Source: JANMZR01 sp031383555 (GTDB taxonomy: Bacteria > Bacteroidota > Bacteroidia > Cytophagales > Spirosomataceae). Taken from it: 15,624 bases of DNA. The notes under the pieces are model-generated. The model did no database searches, was not told where the DNA came from, and was given only the letters and a program-made list of their open reading frames with translations. Numbering within the stretch: the stretch's first letter is position 1; the number at the start of each line of letters is the position of its first letter. The stretch is taken from positions 1-15,624 of the forward strand of contig JANMZR010000200.1 in the NCBI GenBank assembly GCA_031383555.1. The letters run 5' to 3'. Shown one piece after another: positions 1 to 7,984 of this stretch. The translations under genes and the position numbers were made by a program.

Positions 1-128
1 AAAACAATAATTTCTTTTTAGGACAATATAAAGAATATGTTAATTTAATAATTTTAACATAATTAGCTTTATTATTTCATTCTAAAAATAATTCATATCG
101 TACAAAACCAAAACTAAATTCCAATTAG

Positions 129-137
129 TATCTTTGC
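129..137 (+). promoter_or_regulatory. Candidate -7 promoter box for purM
   Basis: The bases TATCTTTGC match the Bacteroidota -7 consensus TAnnTTTG (pyrimidine next). The predicted transcript would start a few bases downstream, giving a leader of roughly 40 bases before the ATG at 182. No convincing -33 TTG is visible at the usual spacing. The box overlaps an in-frame TTG at 134, which argues that this TTG is not the start codon. Confidence 0.5.
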
Positions 138-181
138 CAAAAATTTATCTGCAACAATGCAGTAAAACAATAGTTCAATTA

Positions 182-1357
182 ATGAGTTCAGATTCAAGTA
201 AAAGATATGCGCAGCGAGGTGTTTCAGCTTCAAAAGAAGATGTGCACGCCGCTATTTCAAATATAGATAAAGGCTTGTATCCTAAGGCTTTCTGCAAAAT
301 AATACCTGATATTTTGGGAGGTGATTCCGATTATTGCAACATAATGCATGCGGATGGTGCGGGTACCAAAAGCAGTTTGGCCTATTTGTATTGGAAGGAA
401 ACGGGTGATAAATCTGTTTGGAGGGGCATTGCTCAAGATGCAGTTGTAATGAATACTGACGACCTTATTTGTGTAGGAGCAGTTGATAATATGCTCATTA
501 GCAGCACGATAGGTCGTAATAAGAACCTGATTCCCGGTGAAATAATTGCAGAAATAATAAACGGAACTGAGGAGCTTTTGCAAATGTTACGTGAAAATGG
601 TATTGGCATAAACTCAACTGGTGGCGAAACCGCTGATGTGGGTGATTTAGTACGCACGATAATTGTAGATAGCACCGTAACCGCACGAATGAAGCGTACC
701 GATGTAATTGACAATAAAAATATAAAACCTGGCGATGTAATTGTGGGCTTAGAATCGTTTGGCCAGGCTACATATGAAAGCCAATACAATGGCGGCATGG
801 GGTCTAACGGCCTTACGTCGGCTCGTCACGATGTATTATCGAAAAATTATGCCTTTAAATATCCAGAAAGTTTCGATGCGGCTATGCCCGAAAGCTTAAT
901 TTATTCAGGTAAATGTGGCTTGCAAGATGAAGTAGAAAATTGCCCTTTAAACGTAGGCCAGCTCCTACTCTCCCCTACTCGTACCTACGCACCTGTAGTT
1001 AAGAAATTAATCGAAAACATTGGTAAAAATATTCATGGCATGGTGCACTGTTCAGGAGGAGCGCAAACCAAAATATTGCATTTTATTGACAATTTGCATA
1101 TCATAAAAGACAACCTTTTTGAACTTCCTCCGCTTTTCAAATTGATTCACGCCCAAAGTGGCACCGACTACAAAGAAATGTATAAGGTATTCAATATGGG
1201 GCACAGAATGGAATTGTATTTACCTAAAAATGAAGCAGATACAGTCATAAAAATCTCAAAGTCGTTTGGGATTAATGCCAAAGTTATTGGGAGAGTTGAG
1301 GCTTCGAAAGTGAAAAAGCTAACAATAAAATCGACGTTTGGGGAGTTTGTCTATTGA
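182..1357 (+). CDS. purM: Phosphoribosylformylglycinamidine cyclo-ligase (AIR synthetase), Bacteroidota type
   Basis: This gene encodes a 391-residue cytoplasmic enzyme of the PurM/AIR synthase superfamily, which closes the imidazole ring of formylglycinamidine ribonucleotide with ATP in de novo purine synthesis. Visible family motifs, in order, are HADGAGTK (about 56-63, counterpart of DGVGTK), MNTDD (90-94), STGGETADVGD (145-155), MGSNGLTSARH (about 205-215) and a late CSGGAQTK. It is longer than the roughly 345-residue enterobacterial enzyme, and the sequence closely resembles what I remember of the divergent Bacteroides-group PurM. I chose ATG 182 over the in-frame TTG 134 because the protein then begins just before the conserved RYAQRGVSASKEDV block and because the likely promoter box lies over the TTG. 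The gene stands alone here, with no other pur gene in view. Confidence 0.9.
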   Translation: MSSDSSKRYAQRGVSASKEDVHAAISNIDKGLYPKAFCKIIPDILGGDSDYCNIMHADGAGTKSSLAYLYWKETGDKSVWRGIAQDAVVMNTDDLICVGAVDNMLISSTIGRNKNLIPGEIIAEIINGTEELLQMLRENGIGINSTGGETADVGDLVRTIIVDSTVTARMKRTDVIDNKNIKPGDVIVGLESFGQATYESQYNGGMGSNGLTSARHDVLSKNYAFKYPESFDAAMPESLIYSGKCGLQDEVENCPLNVGQLLLSPTRTYAPVVKKLIENIGKNIHGMVHCSGGAQTKILHFIDNLHIIKDNLFELPPLFKLIHAQSGTDYKEMYKVFNMGHRMELYLPKNEADTVIKISKSFGINAKVIGRVEASKVKKLTIKSTFGEFVY

Positions 1358-1361
1358 TGGA

Positions 1362-1400
1362 AAACAGATAACGCAGATGAAACGGATTAAAAAGGATTTT
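1362..1400. repeat. Short degenerate tandem-like GGAT/AGAT motif, possible dispersed repeat
   Basis: Just after the purM stop the sequence runs as three similar units of 8-10 bases, ACGCAGAT, GAAACGGAT and TAAAAAGGAT. The style resembles short intergenic repeats of the kind 'acacagattaaacggattt' that I remember from many Bacteroidota and other genomes. Only one copy is present in this window, so the repeat status is an inference. Confidence 0.3.
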
Positions 1401-1430
1401 CCAAATAAATAGAATCCATAATTGAGCCTA

Positions 1431-1465
1431 TTTTCGGGAATTCTCTCTGTCCTATTTCCCGAAAA
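1431..1465. terminator. Stem-loop between purM and the ATPase gene, possible terminator
   Basis: TTTTCGGGAA (1431-1440) and TTCCCGAAAA (1456-1465) are perfect 10-base reverse complements around a 15-base loop, followed by a short ACTTTTA stretch. The position, 73 bases after the purM stop and 26 before the next ATG, fits a transcript end for purM. The T run is short, so it could instead be a leader structure of the ATPase mRNA. Confidence 0.5.
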
Positions 1466-1491
1466 ACTTTTAAATCCTATTCATATTCAAT

Positions 1492-2205
1492 ATGAAAAAA
1501 CAGCCGTTTCTAAGCTACATAACTTTCTACAATCAAAACATAGTTTTTGATGAATATCCCTTCAATTTACCATTTTTGAAAGACGGTTTAGAAATAAAAT
1601 TAGAGAAAAATGTAACTTTTTTGGTGGGTGAAAATGGCTCAGGGAAATCAACAATTTTAGAGGCAATTGCAAGTAAAATAGGCTTTAATCCATCTGGTGG
1701 TGGCAGAAATCACTATTATGAATCGGCGGAAAAGGAATCGGAATTGGCGAAATATACCTTTTTGGGCTGGACACCCAACCGCATCAACGAAGGGTTTTTT
1801 CTGAGAGCCGAAAGTTTTTTCAATTTCGCAAGCTATATCGATGAAACTGGGAGTAAGCGGTATGGAAAACCTTTGATGCATCATTCACACGGTGAGTCAT
1901 TTCTCGCACTTTTTGAAAACAATTTTCAGTTCGGTATTTATCTTTTAGATGAACCCGAGGCCGCACTTTCGCCCAGAAGGTTATTGGAATTGATGTCGAT
2001 AATTTACACTTTAGAGCAATCAGGTGAGGCGCAATTTATCATAATTACCCACTCTCCTATTTTAATGAGCTATCCATACGGCCAAATAATTAGCCTTGAT
2101 TATGTTAAACCAACGGTGATTTCTTATAAAGAAACGGACCATTACCAATTTACTAAGTCGTTTTTAGATAACCCTGATGCCTATTTTCATCATTTATTCA
2201 AGTAA
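1492..2205 (+). CDS. Predicted ATPase, AAA/ABC-like (COG3910 type)
   Basis: This gene encodes 237 residues with all the elements of an ABC-class nucleotide-binding domain: Walker A GENGSGKST (46-54), an ABC-like signature HSHGES (131-136), Walker B IYLLDEPEAALS (149-160, catalytic E154) and a switch His in ITHSP (H187). There is no membrane segment and no partner permease nearby, so it is a soluble ATPase of the RecF/SMC-like or 'predicted ATPase' (COG3910) kind rather than a transporter subunit. The length is normal for that family, which has no well-established function that I know of. Its 3' end overlaps the convergent helicase gene by 12 bases. No clear -7 box precedes it; TATTTTCG at 1429-1436 is one mismatch from consensus and lies in the stem-loop. 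Assignment to the ATPase fold is secure, but the cellular role is unknown. Confidence 0.85.
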   Translation: MKKQPFLSYITFYNQNIVFDEYPFNLPFLKDGLEIKLEKNVTFLVGENGSGKSTILEAIASKIGFNPSGGGRNHYYESAEKESELAKYTFLGWTPNRINEGFFLRAESFFNFASYIDETGSKRYGKPLMHHSHGESFLALFENNFQFGIYLLDEPEAALSPRRLLELMSIIYTLEQSGEAQFIIITHSPILMSYPYGQIISLDYVKPTVISYKETDHYQFTKSFLDNPDAYFHHLFK

Positions 2206-5139
2206 TACCAAAATATCTTCTTTGGTCAATGATTTCACAAATGATTCCTCATTATTGATTAAAGCATTGGCCAATTTCAACTTGCCTTTTTGAAGTGCCA
2301 ATATTTTCTCCTCTACCGTATTTTTTGAAATATATTTATAAGTAAAAACTGTTTTTTCTTGCCCAATTCTATGCGCTCTATCCACCGCCTGAGCTTCAAT
2401 TGCAGGGTTCCACCATGGGTCCAAAATAAATACATAGTCGGCGGCTGTAAGGTTGAGGCCAAGGCCACCAGCTTTTAATGAAATTAAAAACAGTTTTATG
2501 GAATCATTATTTTGGAAAAGTTCTACTTGGCCTTGTCTGTCAGTTGTGCTTCCATCCAAATAAGCGTATTGGATTTGGCTTTCATTTAGATACTGTCTTA
2601 TAATATTTAGATGTTTAACGAATTGACTAAATATTAAAACTTTATGGCCTTCATTGGTAGCGGTTTCAATTTTTGATAATATCTCTTCCATTTTTCCACT
2701 GTCACCTTCATAGTTTTCGTCTACCATTTTTGGGTGATTAGCCAGTTGCCTAAGCTTAGTTAGGCCTTGCAAAAGCACTATTTGTGAGTTGTTAATTCCT
2801 TTATTATCAATAGCTTGCAATATAATATTCCGATAATAAGACTTAGCTTGCTCATAAGCTTTTTCTTGCTCCTCGGTCATATAGCAATAGTGAATGGCCT
2901 CAACTTTAGGAGGTAATTCTTTTGCGACTTGACTTTTATGCCGCCTCATTATAAAGGGCTTTATAAGTAAATTCAACTTTTTGAGCTTTGAATCATTAGC
3001 CTTTTTTTCAATTGGAATCAAATATTCATTTCTAAAAAAGGCATGACTTCCCAATAAACCAGGATTAATGAACGTCATTTGAGTCCAAAGGTCGAGTGTT
3101 GAATTTTCCAGCGGTGTTCCTGTAAGAATAAGCCTATATTGAGAATTCAGCTGCATAACCGCCTTAGCTATATTTGAAGTTGGATTTTTTATTGATTGAG
3201 ATTCGTCCAAAATAATATAATTGAACCTAAATATTTTCAATAAATCTAAGTCAATTCGCACTATCCCGTAACTCGTTATAATCACATCATAATTAGAGAA
3301 ATTACCAATATTTTTATCTCTATTGGTACCAGTATATAGGAAAACTTTTAAATCAGGTGTAAACTTTTTAGTTTCTAATTCCCAATTATATACCAATGAA
3401 GTTGGCATTATTAGCAATGATGGCAACTTAATTTTGGCTTCTTTCTGGCTTTGTAATAAGGCTAAAGTTTGTACAGTTTTACCCAAACCCATGTCATCGG
3501 CAAGGCAGCCTCCTAGGTTATATTCTTGCAGAAACCGCATCCAATCATAGCCTGCTTTTTGATATGGACGAAGCGTTCCGATAAATTTTTTCGGCAACGG
3601 TTTTTCTTCTATTTTTTCAAAATGCGATAATTTCTCTAATTTTCTTGATATTAAAACTTTTGCAAGGCTCTCATTTTCAAGATTTTGCACCAAAGAGAAA
3701 TGATGTTTCTTCAAAATAAGAATTTCATTATTTGGTTCTATTTCTGCAAAAGCAAATAGTTCTGAATATTGAGTAAACCATATTTCTGGTATGATGGCAA
3801 TTTCTCCATTGGGCAAAATAAACTCTTTCTTTTTGGCAAGAATAGCGTTTTTAAGTTTGATAAATGGGATTTCAAATTCACCAAATTGCACCTTAGCGAG
3901 TATGTCAAACCAATCTTTATTTTCGGTGAGTGAAATATCGATTGTTGAAAGGCCAATAAAATATTTTTTAGAGTCAGTAGCATTTTGTTTAATTAATATA
4001 CCTGCCTCATTTAAAACACTATAATGTGCTTGAACCCAGTTAAAAGCCTCTATTTTAGGCAAGTTTATTCGGCCATTTTTAAGGTCTAATCCAATACTTT
4101 TCAAAAACTTAATTATGCTTTTTTCGGTAGCAATTTCTCGTATTATTTTATGAAAAAGGTAGGATTCACCCTTTTTTTCCATACTTACATTGGCCTGCCC
4201 ATTAAAACTATCAAACTTAAAATGTTTATCACCATATTGGAACAATAGTGAAAAAGTTACAGAGGTGTTATCGCTTTCATGGTCAATTACCTCCACAGTT
4301 TCGCCAAACAAATTAATTGAGGCTGTTGAAAAGGGCTTAATCTCTGTAAGATCTATTATTGGAATTGGCTTAAACTGTTCGGTTCTAATTTCAAAACCTT
4401 TGGCATGCACATCAAACATAGTGATCAACGGCAACACAAATTTCCTATAATAACTCTCCTCAATATTTTTGGGAACTAATATAAATCTCTTATTTAAAAA
4501 AGGTTTTAATTTTTTACCATCTACCTCATTTTCAAAATGAAACAATTTATTTTCCAATAACATCCAGGCGGGTTCATCATTAATTATAAGTGCATTTTTA
4601 TATTGAAAATCCACCTTTTGTCCACCATATTTTATGGTAGGAAAGTAATGTGTATTTTCATCATTTCGCATAAAATGAAAAAGTGTTGAGGCGGCTTTTG
4701 GGAGTATTTCAACTTCAGTACGAATGGGGTCGCCGTCTTGACTCATCACAAAAAGCCTTTTATTTTTAAGCAGGTTGCTGAGTATTTGCGACTTTATATT
4801 TGTGATATAATCGCCTATCGATTCCTGAATAAGTTTATCGCCCTTTTCAACATCAAAAACTTTAAGAAAAAAATCAATAGGATTTGTTTTTTTAAGGCTA
4901 AATTTTTTGGCCACTACTTCCTGCTGAGTAGCGTCCATCCACTTAATCAACTGAAAGTCAACCTCATCTAGGCCTGTAGAAAACTCCTTGGCGTTTTTCG
5001 ACCAAATATTTTGAGTTTGAAGGGTAAGATCACCTTTCGGATTCAACTGCACAACAAAAGGCTCAAATAAGTATCCAAGGTATTGGTGCTCATACATTGA
5101 ATATATGATCTGGAAAGGAATATTTGAGGCTACTTTCAT
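2194..5139 (-). CDS. SNF2-family DEAD/DEAH-box helicase
   Basis: This gene encodes a 981-residue protein with a Swi2/Snf2-type ATPase in its carboxy half. Motif I is DDMGLGKT (catalytic lysine K554), motif II is DESQ (645-648), followed by LTGTPLENS (motif III), LKAGGLGLNL and DPWWNPAIE (motif V region), and AVDRAHRIGQ (motif VI, around 916-926). Such proteins use ATP to translocate on double-stranded DNA and remodel protein-DNA complexes. The first 500 or so residues have no motif I can name; bacterial SNF2 proteins often carry an amino-terminal extension, sometimes with a SWIM zinc finger, but I see no CxCx(n)CxH pattern here. ATG 5139 gives the longest reading and is preceded by a good -7 box. 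No methyltransferase, nuclease or other defence partner is adjacent, so I read it as a stand-alone chromosomal helicase. Confidence 0.92.
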   Translation of the reverse strand: MKVASNIPFQIIYSMYEHQYLGYLFEPFVVQLNPKGDLTLQTQNIWSKNAKEFSTGLDEVDFQLIKWMDATQQEVVAKKFSLKKTNPIDFFLKVFDVEKGDKLIQESIGDYITNIKSQILSNLLKNKRLFVMSQDGDPIRTEVEILPKAASTLFHFMRNDENTHYFPTIKYGGQKVDFQYKNALIINDEPAWMLLENKLFHFENEVDGKKLKPFLNKRFILVPKNIEESYYRKFVLPLITMFDVHAKGFEIRTEQFKPIPIIDLTEIKPFSTASINLFGETVEVIDHESDNTSVTFSLLFQYGDKHFKFDSFNGQANVSMEKKGESYLFHKIIREIATEKSIIKFLKSIGLDLKNGRINLPKIEAFNWVQAHYSVLNEAGILIKQNATDSKKYFIGLSTIDISLTENKDWFDILAKVQFGEFEIPFIKLKNAILAKKKEFILPNGEIAIIPEIWFTQYSELFAFAEIEPNNEILILKKHHFSLVQNLENESLAKVLISRKLEKLSHFEKIEEKPLPKKFIGTLRPYQKAGYDWMRFLQEYNLGGCLADDMGLGKTVQTLALLQSQKEAKIKLPSLLIMPTSLVYNWELETKKFTPDLKVFLYTGTNRDKNIGNFSNYDVIITSYGIVRIDLDLLKIFRFNYIILDESQSIKNPTSNIAKAVMQLNSQYRLILTGTPLENSTLDLWTQMTFINPGLLGSHAFFRNEYLIPIEKKANDSKLKKLNLLIKPFIMRRHKSQVAKELPPKVEAIHYCYMTEEQEKAYEQAKSYYRNIILQAIDNKGINNSQIVLLQGLTKLRQLANHPKMVDENYEGDSGKMEEILSKIETATNEGHKVLIFSQFVKHLNIIRQYLNESQIQYAYLDGSTTDRQGQVELFQNNDSIKLFLISLKAGGLGLNLTAADYVFILDPWWNPAIEAQAVDRAHRIGQEKTVFTYKYISKNTVEEKILALQKGKLKLANALINNEESFVKSLTKEDILVLLE

Positions 5140-5140
5140 T

Positions 5141-5168
5141 AAAATGAGAATCGCTTTTCTCTTATTTT
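5141..5168 (-). promoter_or_regulatory. Leader hairpin beside the helicase start codon
   Basis: In the minus-strand leader, AAAAT and GAGAA (split by two bases) pair with TTCTC-ATTTT around a six-base loop, ending one base before the ATG at 5139. The structure is AT-rich and modest, but its position could limit ribosome access. Confidence 0.3.
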
Positions 5169-5192
5169 ACTTTTTTTTGTATTGGCGAATCT

Positions 5193-5200
5193 CAAAAATA
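5193..5200 (-). promoter_or_regulatory. Candidate -7 promoter box for the helicase gene
   Basis: The minus strand reads TATTTTTG, a full match to TAnnTTTG, placing transcription start about 45-50 bases before the ATG at 5139. No TTG at the expected -33 spacing is apparent, so this rests on the -7 element alone. Confidence 0.4.
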
Positions 5201-5290
5201 GAAAAATTTCTTTAAATGAATTTGATTTTTCGAATATATATTTTTTATAGTTTTATAAATGGTAAAATATTGCAATTTTCAATGAAAAAG

Positions 5291-6247
5291 CTAAATCTGA
5301 ATGTTCTCATTTTTACAATAACTTAAAATAAAATCTTCAAACCTAGCATCAACCTCAAATCCTAAAGCCAAAGCAGTTTCATTATTTATTTCGGAAGGCC
5401 AACTTATAACCAATTTATTAATTGACTCATCTACTTCAAATTTTATTTTATCAATTATCTTTTCTGAAGTAAGCTTTTGTAAGGTAGCAATCATATGATT
5501 TACAGTGACTTTTATACCAGGTAGGTTTACACTTCGCCATTTAAGTTTGTTTTCAGAAAGCAATTTGGCAGCAATCGCAAAATTGTTAATAATCGTTTCA
5601 GGACTTGATATCCAAACTGCCAATTGCGGATCAACAGGGCAAATAGCAATTTCATTATTTAACGGCTCCCTTATAATTCCACTCACAAAAGAGGAAGCGG
5701 CCTGATTGGCCTTTCCAGGTCGCACACATATAGTTGGAAGTCGAAGTGAAATACCTGAAATGTATCCTTTTCGTGCATAATCGTTAACCATTAACTCACA
5801 TATAGTTTTTTGAGCACCATAGGATGAACTTGGGTTTAGGGCAGTCATATCATTGACAACAGAAGGTAGATTACCACCAAAAACTGCACAAGAACTTGCA
5901 AAAACAAACTTAATATTAGTGTCAATTTTACGGCATGCCTCCAATAAAAATCTTGTGCTATCAACATTCACCTTCCAGCCAAGGTCAAAATCTTTTTCGG
6001 CATGACCACTTACAATGGCAGCTAAATGGAACACCAATTTGGTGTTTTTACTTATAATTGTGGCTGCAGCATCTGAAAATGACAAATCAAGTTTTAAACA
6101 TTTTATTCGATCGTCATCAATTGGAATTTGTGGCTCAACAATGTCTACCAATAAAATTTCAGTGAAATCAATTGAATTGGTTGTCAATAGATTTTTAACT
6201 AAAAGTTGCCCCAAAAAGCCCGCTGCACCTGTTATGATTACTTGCAT
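5291..6247 (-). CDS. NAD-dependent epimerase/dehydratase, D-erythronate dehydrogenase-like
   Basis: This gene encodes a 318-residue extended short-chain dehydrogenase. The amino end holds the NAD-binding motif GAAGFLG (7-13) after one beta strand, with D35 following the second strand, and HLAAIVSGHAEKDFD around 74-88. The catalytic pair is Y143 and K147 in SSYGAQK, with Ser in ASSCAVFG (117-124). The segment RLPTICVRPGK followed by AASSFVSGIIREPLN is characteristic of the DenD group, which oxidises D-erythronate to 2-oxo-tetronate. That family match is from memory. The usual tetronate partners (OtnK/DenK kinase, OtnC aldolase, OtnI isomerase) are not in the window, so the substrate is uncertain and a generic sugar-acid dehydrogenase or nucleotide-sugar epimerase remains possible. 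It starts at ATG 6247, divergent from the beta-glucosidase gene, with no clear -7 box of its own. Confidence 0.75.
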   Translation of the reverse strand: MQVIITGAAGFLGQLLVKNLLTTNSIDFTEILLVDIVEPQIPIDDDRIKCLKLDLSFSDAAATIISKNTKLVFHLAAIVSGHAEKDFDLGWKVNVDSTRFLLEACRKIDTNIKFVFASSCAVFGGNLPSVVNDMTALNPSSSYGAQKTICELMVNDYARKGYISGISLRLPTICVRPGKANQAASSFVSGIIREPLNNEIAICPVDPQLAVWISSPETIINNFAIAAKLLSENKLKWRSVNLPGIKVTVNHMIATLQKLTSEKIIDKIKFEVDESINKLVISWPSEINNETALALGFEVDARFEDFILSYCKNENIQI

Positions 6248-6289
6248 AATTTTTTTTTTGCTTTAGAATATGGATAATTTAAATTTGAA

Positions 6290-6320
6290 GCTACCAAAAA
6301 TTATCGGTATTTTTGTTAGC
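6290..6320. promoter_or_regulatory. Stem-loop in the divergent intergenic region
   Basis: GCTACCAAAAAT (6290-6301) and ATTTTTGTTAGC (6309-6320) are reverse complements except for one position, around a seven-base loop. TTTTA follows on the plus strand, but no plus-strand gene ends here, so a terminator is unlikely. It lies 43 bases upstream of the dehydrogenase ATG and could be an operator or leader structure for that gene. Confidence 0.35.
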
Positions 6321-6558
6321 TTTTAGAGGGTTTAAAAATTTAACACTAACTATTGATTATTAATTACAAGCGTCCGAGAAAACATCTGGAAAAAAAGATA
6401 AATAATTAGAAAAAAAACAAAAGCAGAAGTTTTAAGACTGCAGCATAATACTTTAAAATCAGAATAATATTATTATTAAAAGTAGGAACGAAAAAATAAT
6501 TAACACAAATTTAACATTAACATAGCAAAGGAAAATGATATTTGGGTTCGTTTAAATG

Positions 6559-6566
6559 TAATTTTG
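6559..6566 (+). promoter_or_regulatory. Candidate -7 promoter box for the beta-glucosidase gene
   Basis: TAATTTTG matches TAnnTTTG and ends 27 bases before the ATG at 6594, giving a short leader of about 20 bases. A TTTG at 6541-6544 is upstream but only 14 bases away, shorter than the usual -33/-7 spacing. Confidence 0.5.
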
Positions 6567-6593
6567 TCGAAATATAATTACCATCGCTAACCA

Positions 6594-7928
6594 ATGAATT
6601 TTGCTAAATTTAGTAAAAAGCATTTCCCTGATGATTTTGAATGGGGTGTGACCGCTTCTGCCTATCAGACTGAAGGCTCCTGGAATATTGACGGAAAACA
6701 AAACTCTATTTGGGATACATTTACCAATTCAAAAAAATTCAAAAAAGGTAATGGAAATACAGCTACAGATTTTTACAATAATTACGAGGCTGATATTAAA
6801 AAAATAAAAGAGTTAAATCTTGACTCGTTTCGATTCTCAATTTCATGGACACGAATATTCCCCGCAGGCATAGGTGAACCCAACCAAAAAGGGGTTGATT
6901 ATTATTATAAAGTTATAAATTGTTGTTTAGAAAATGGAATTGAGCCTTGGATAACTCTTTACCATTGGGATTTGCCTCAAGCTTTGGAAAATCTTGGAGG
7001 CTGGACCAACAGAGAAATAATCAATTGGTTTACCTATTATGCCGAATTTTGCTCATTAGAATTTGGCCCAAAAGTAAAAAAATGGTTTGTTCTTAATGAA
7101 CCAATGAGTTTTGTAGGCCTTGGGTATTTTATGGGCATGCATGCTCCAGGGAGAAAAGGGCTGAGAAATTTTTTACCTGCTGCACATCATGCCACTTTAT
7201 GCCAAGCTATTGGAGGCAGAATTATTCGTAAAAACATAGCCGATTCTTATATTGGAACCACATTTTCATGTTCGGTTGTGAGTCCCAAATATAGGTTTGA
7301 TTCTAATGCGGCAAAGCGTCTTGATGCGCTATTGAATAGGTTTTTCATTGAACCATCACTAGGTTTGGGCTACCCGACCAGTGAAATTCCTGGCCTGAAG
7401 CTCATTGAAAGGTATTTTAAGGCCGGCGATGCTGAACTGATGAAGTTTAATTTTGACTTTATCGGTATTCAATATTATTTCAGAATTGTAGCTGAAAATA
7501 GCTTTTACCCTCCAATTTTATTTGCAAACCAAATTCCAGCCGAAAAAAGAAATGTAAAAATCAATAATATGGGCATGGAAATATATCCAAAAGGAATGGC
7601 GAAAATGTTAAAGAAGTTTAGCCAATACGAAAATGTTAAAGATATTTATATTTCAGAGTCGGGCGTTTGCTTTGATGAGGATCTTGAAAATGGCATTGTA
7701 AATGATGATAATAGAATTAAGTATTTCAAAAAAACATTTAAAATCTGCTCAAAAGCCATCAAAAATGGTATCAATTTGAAAGGCTATTTTATTTGGACAT
7801 TAATCGATAATTTTGAATGGGCCGATGGTTTTAGACCAAAATTTGGAATTATCCATAATGATTTTGAAACCCAAAAGCGAACAATCAAAAAATCCGGAAA
7901 TTGGATAAAATCGTTTTTAAAAGACTGA
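6594..7928 (+). CDS. Glycoside hydrolase family 1 beta-glucosidase
   Basis: This gene encodes a 444-residue retaining beta-glycosidase, which cleaves terminal beta-linked glucose (or a related sugar) from oligosaccharides. The amino end has the GH1 signature FEWGVTASAYQTEG (15-28; Q25 would bind the glycone), then YHWDLP (H124), the acid/base in VLNEP (E169), and the nucleophile in YISESG (E355; commonly TENG in the family). The late NFEWADGF (E408, W409) completes the sugar-binding site. The length is normal for GH1. There is no signal peptide, so it acts in the cytoplasm, probably on imported oligosaccharides. No SusC/SusD or transporter genes adjoin it. The start at ATG 6594 fits the conserved distance to the first motif. 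Exact substrate (glucoside, galactoside, fucoside) cannot be told from sequence alone. Confidence 0.93.
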   Translation: MNFAKFSKKHFPDDFEWGVTASAYQTEGSWNIDGKQNSIWDTFTNSKKFKKGNGNTATDFYNNYEADIKKIKELNLDSFRFSISWTRIFPAGIGEPNQKGVDYYYKVINCCLENGIEPWITLYHWDLPQALENLGGWTNREIINWFTYYAEFCSLEFGPKVKKWFVLNEPMSFVGLGYFMGMHAPGRKGLRNFLPAAHHATLCQAIGGRIIRKNIADSYIGTTFSCSVVSPKYRFDSNAAKRLDALLNRFFIEPSLGLGYPTSEIPGLKLIERYFKAGDAELMKFNFDFIGIQYYFRIVAENSFYPPILFANQIPAEKRNVKINNMGMEIYPKGMAKMLKKFSQYENVKDIYISESGVCFDEDLENGIVNDDNRIKYFKKTFKICSKAIKNGINLKGYFIWTLIDNFEWADGFRPKFGIIHNDFETQKRTIKKSGNWIKSFLKD

Positions 7929-7984
7929 AGCCAAAGAAAAATAATAATATTTACTTAATTCAATTACAATTTATTTCAAAACCT

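Larger units (their letters stand above)
6248..6593. other. 346-base divergent intergenic region
   Basis: This very AT-rich gap lies between the divergent dehydrogenase and glucosidase genes and has no supportable ORF. It contains the stem-loop at 6290-6320, a TAnnTTTG match inside that stem-loop at 6308-6315, a short palindrome AATAATATTATT near 6465, three TTAACA copies at 6500, 6511 and 6517, and the likely glucosidase -7 box at 6559-6566. The clustered TTAACA copies could be half-sites for a regulator, but in such AT-rich DNA chance is a fair explanation. Confidence 0.6.

Noticed and set aside
134..181. Upstream in-frame TTG start for purM adding 16 residues
   Set aside because: The TTG lies within the TATCTTTGC promoter box, and the added residues do not resemble the family; ATG 182 fits better.
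257..798. Minus-strand open frames inside purM
   Set aside because: They overlap the conserved core of purM and look like random reading frames.
1492..5139. ATPase plus SNF2 helicase as a defence system
   Set aside because: SNF2 helicases and AAA ATPases do occur in defence islands, but here the genes converge rather than form an operon, no nuclease, methyltransferase or mobile element is near, and the surroundings are housekeeping genes.
7901..7984. Start of the PPK2 gene at ATG 7901
   Set aside because: It overlaps the glucosidase gene by 28 bases and adds a Lys/Asn-rich peptide unlike PPK2 proteins; ATG 7985 is more plausible.
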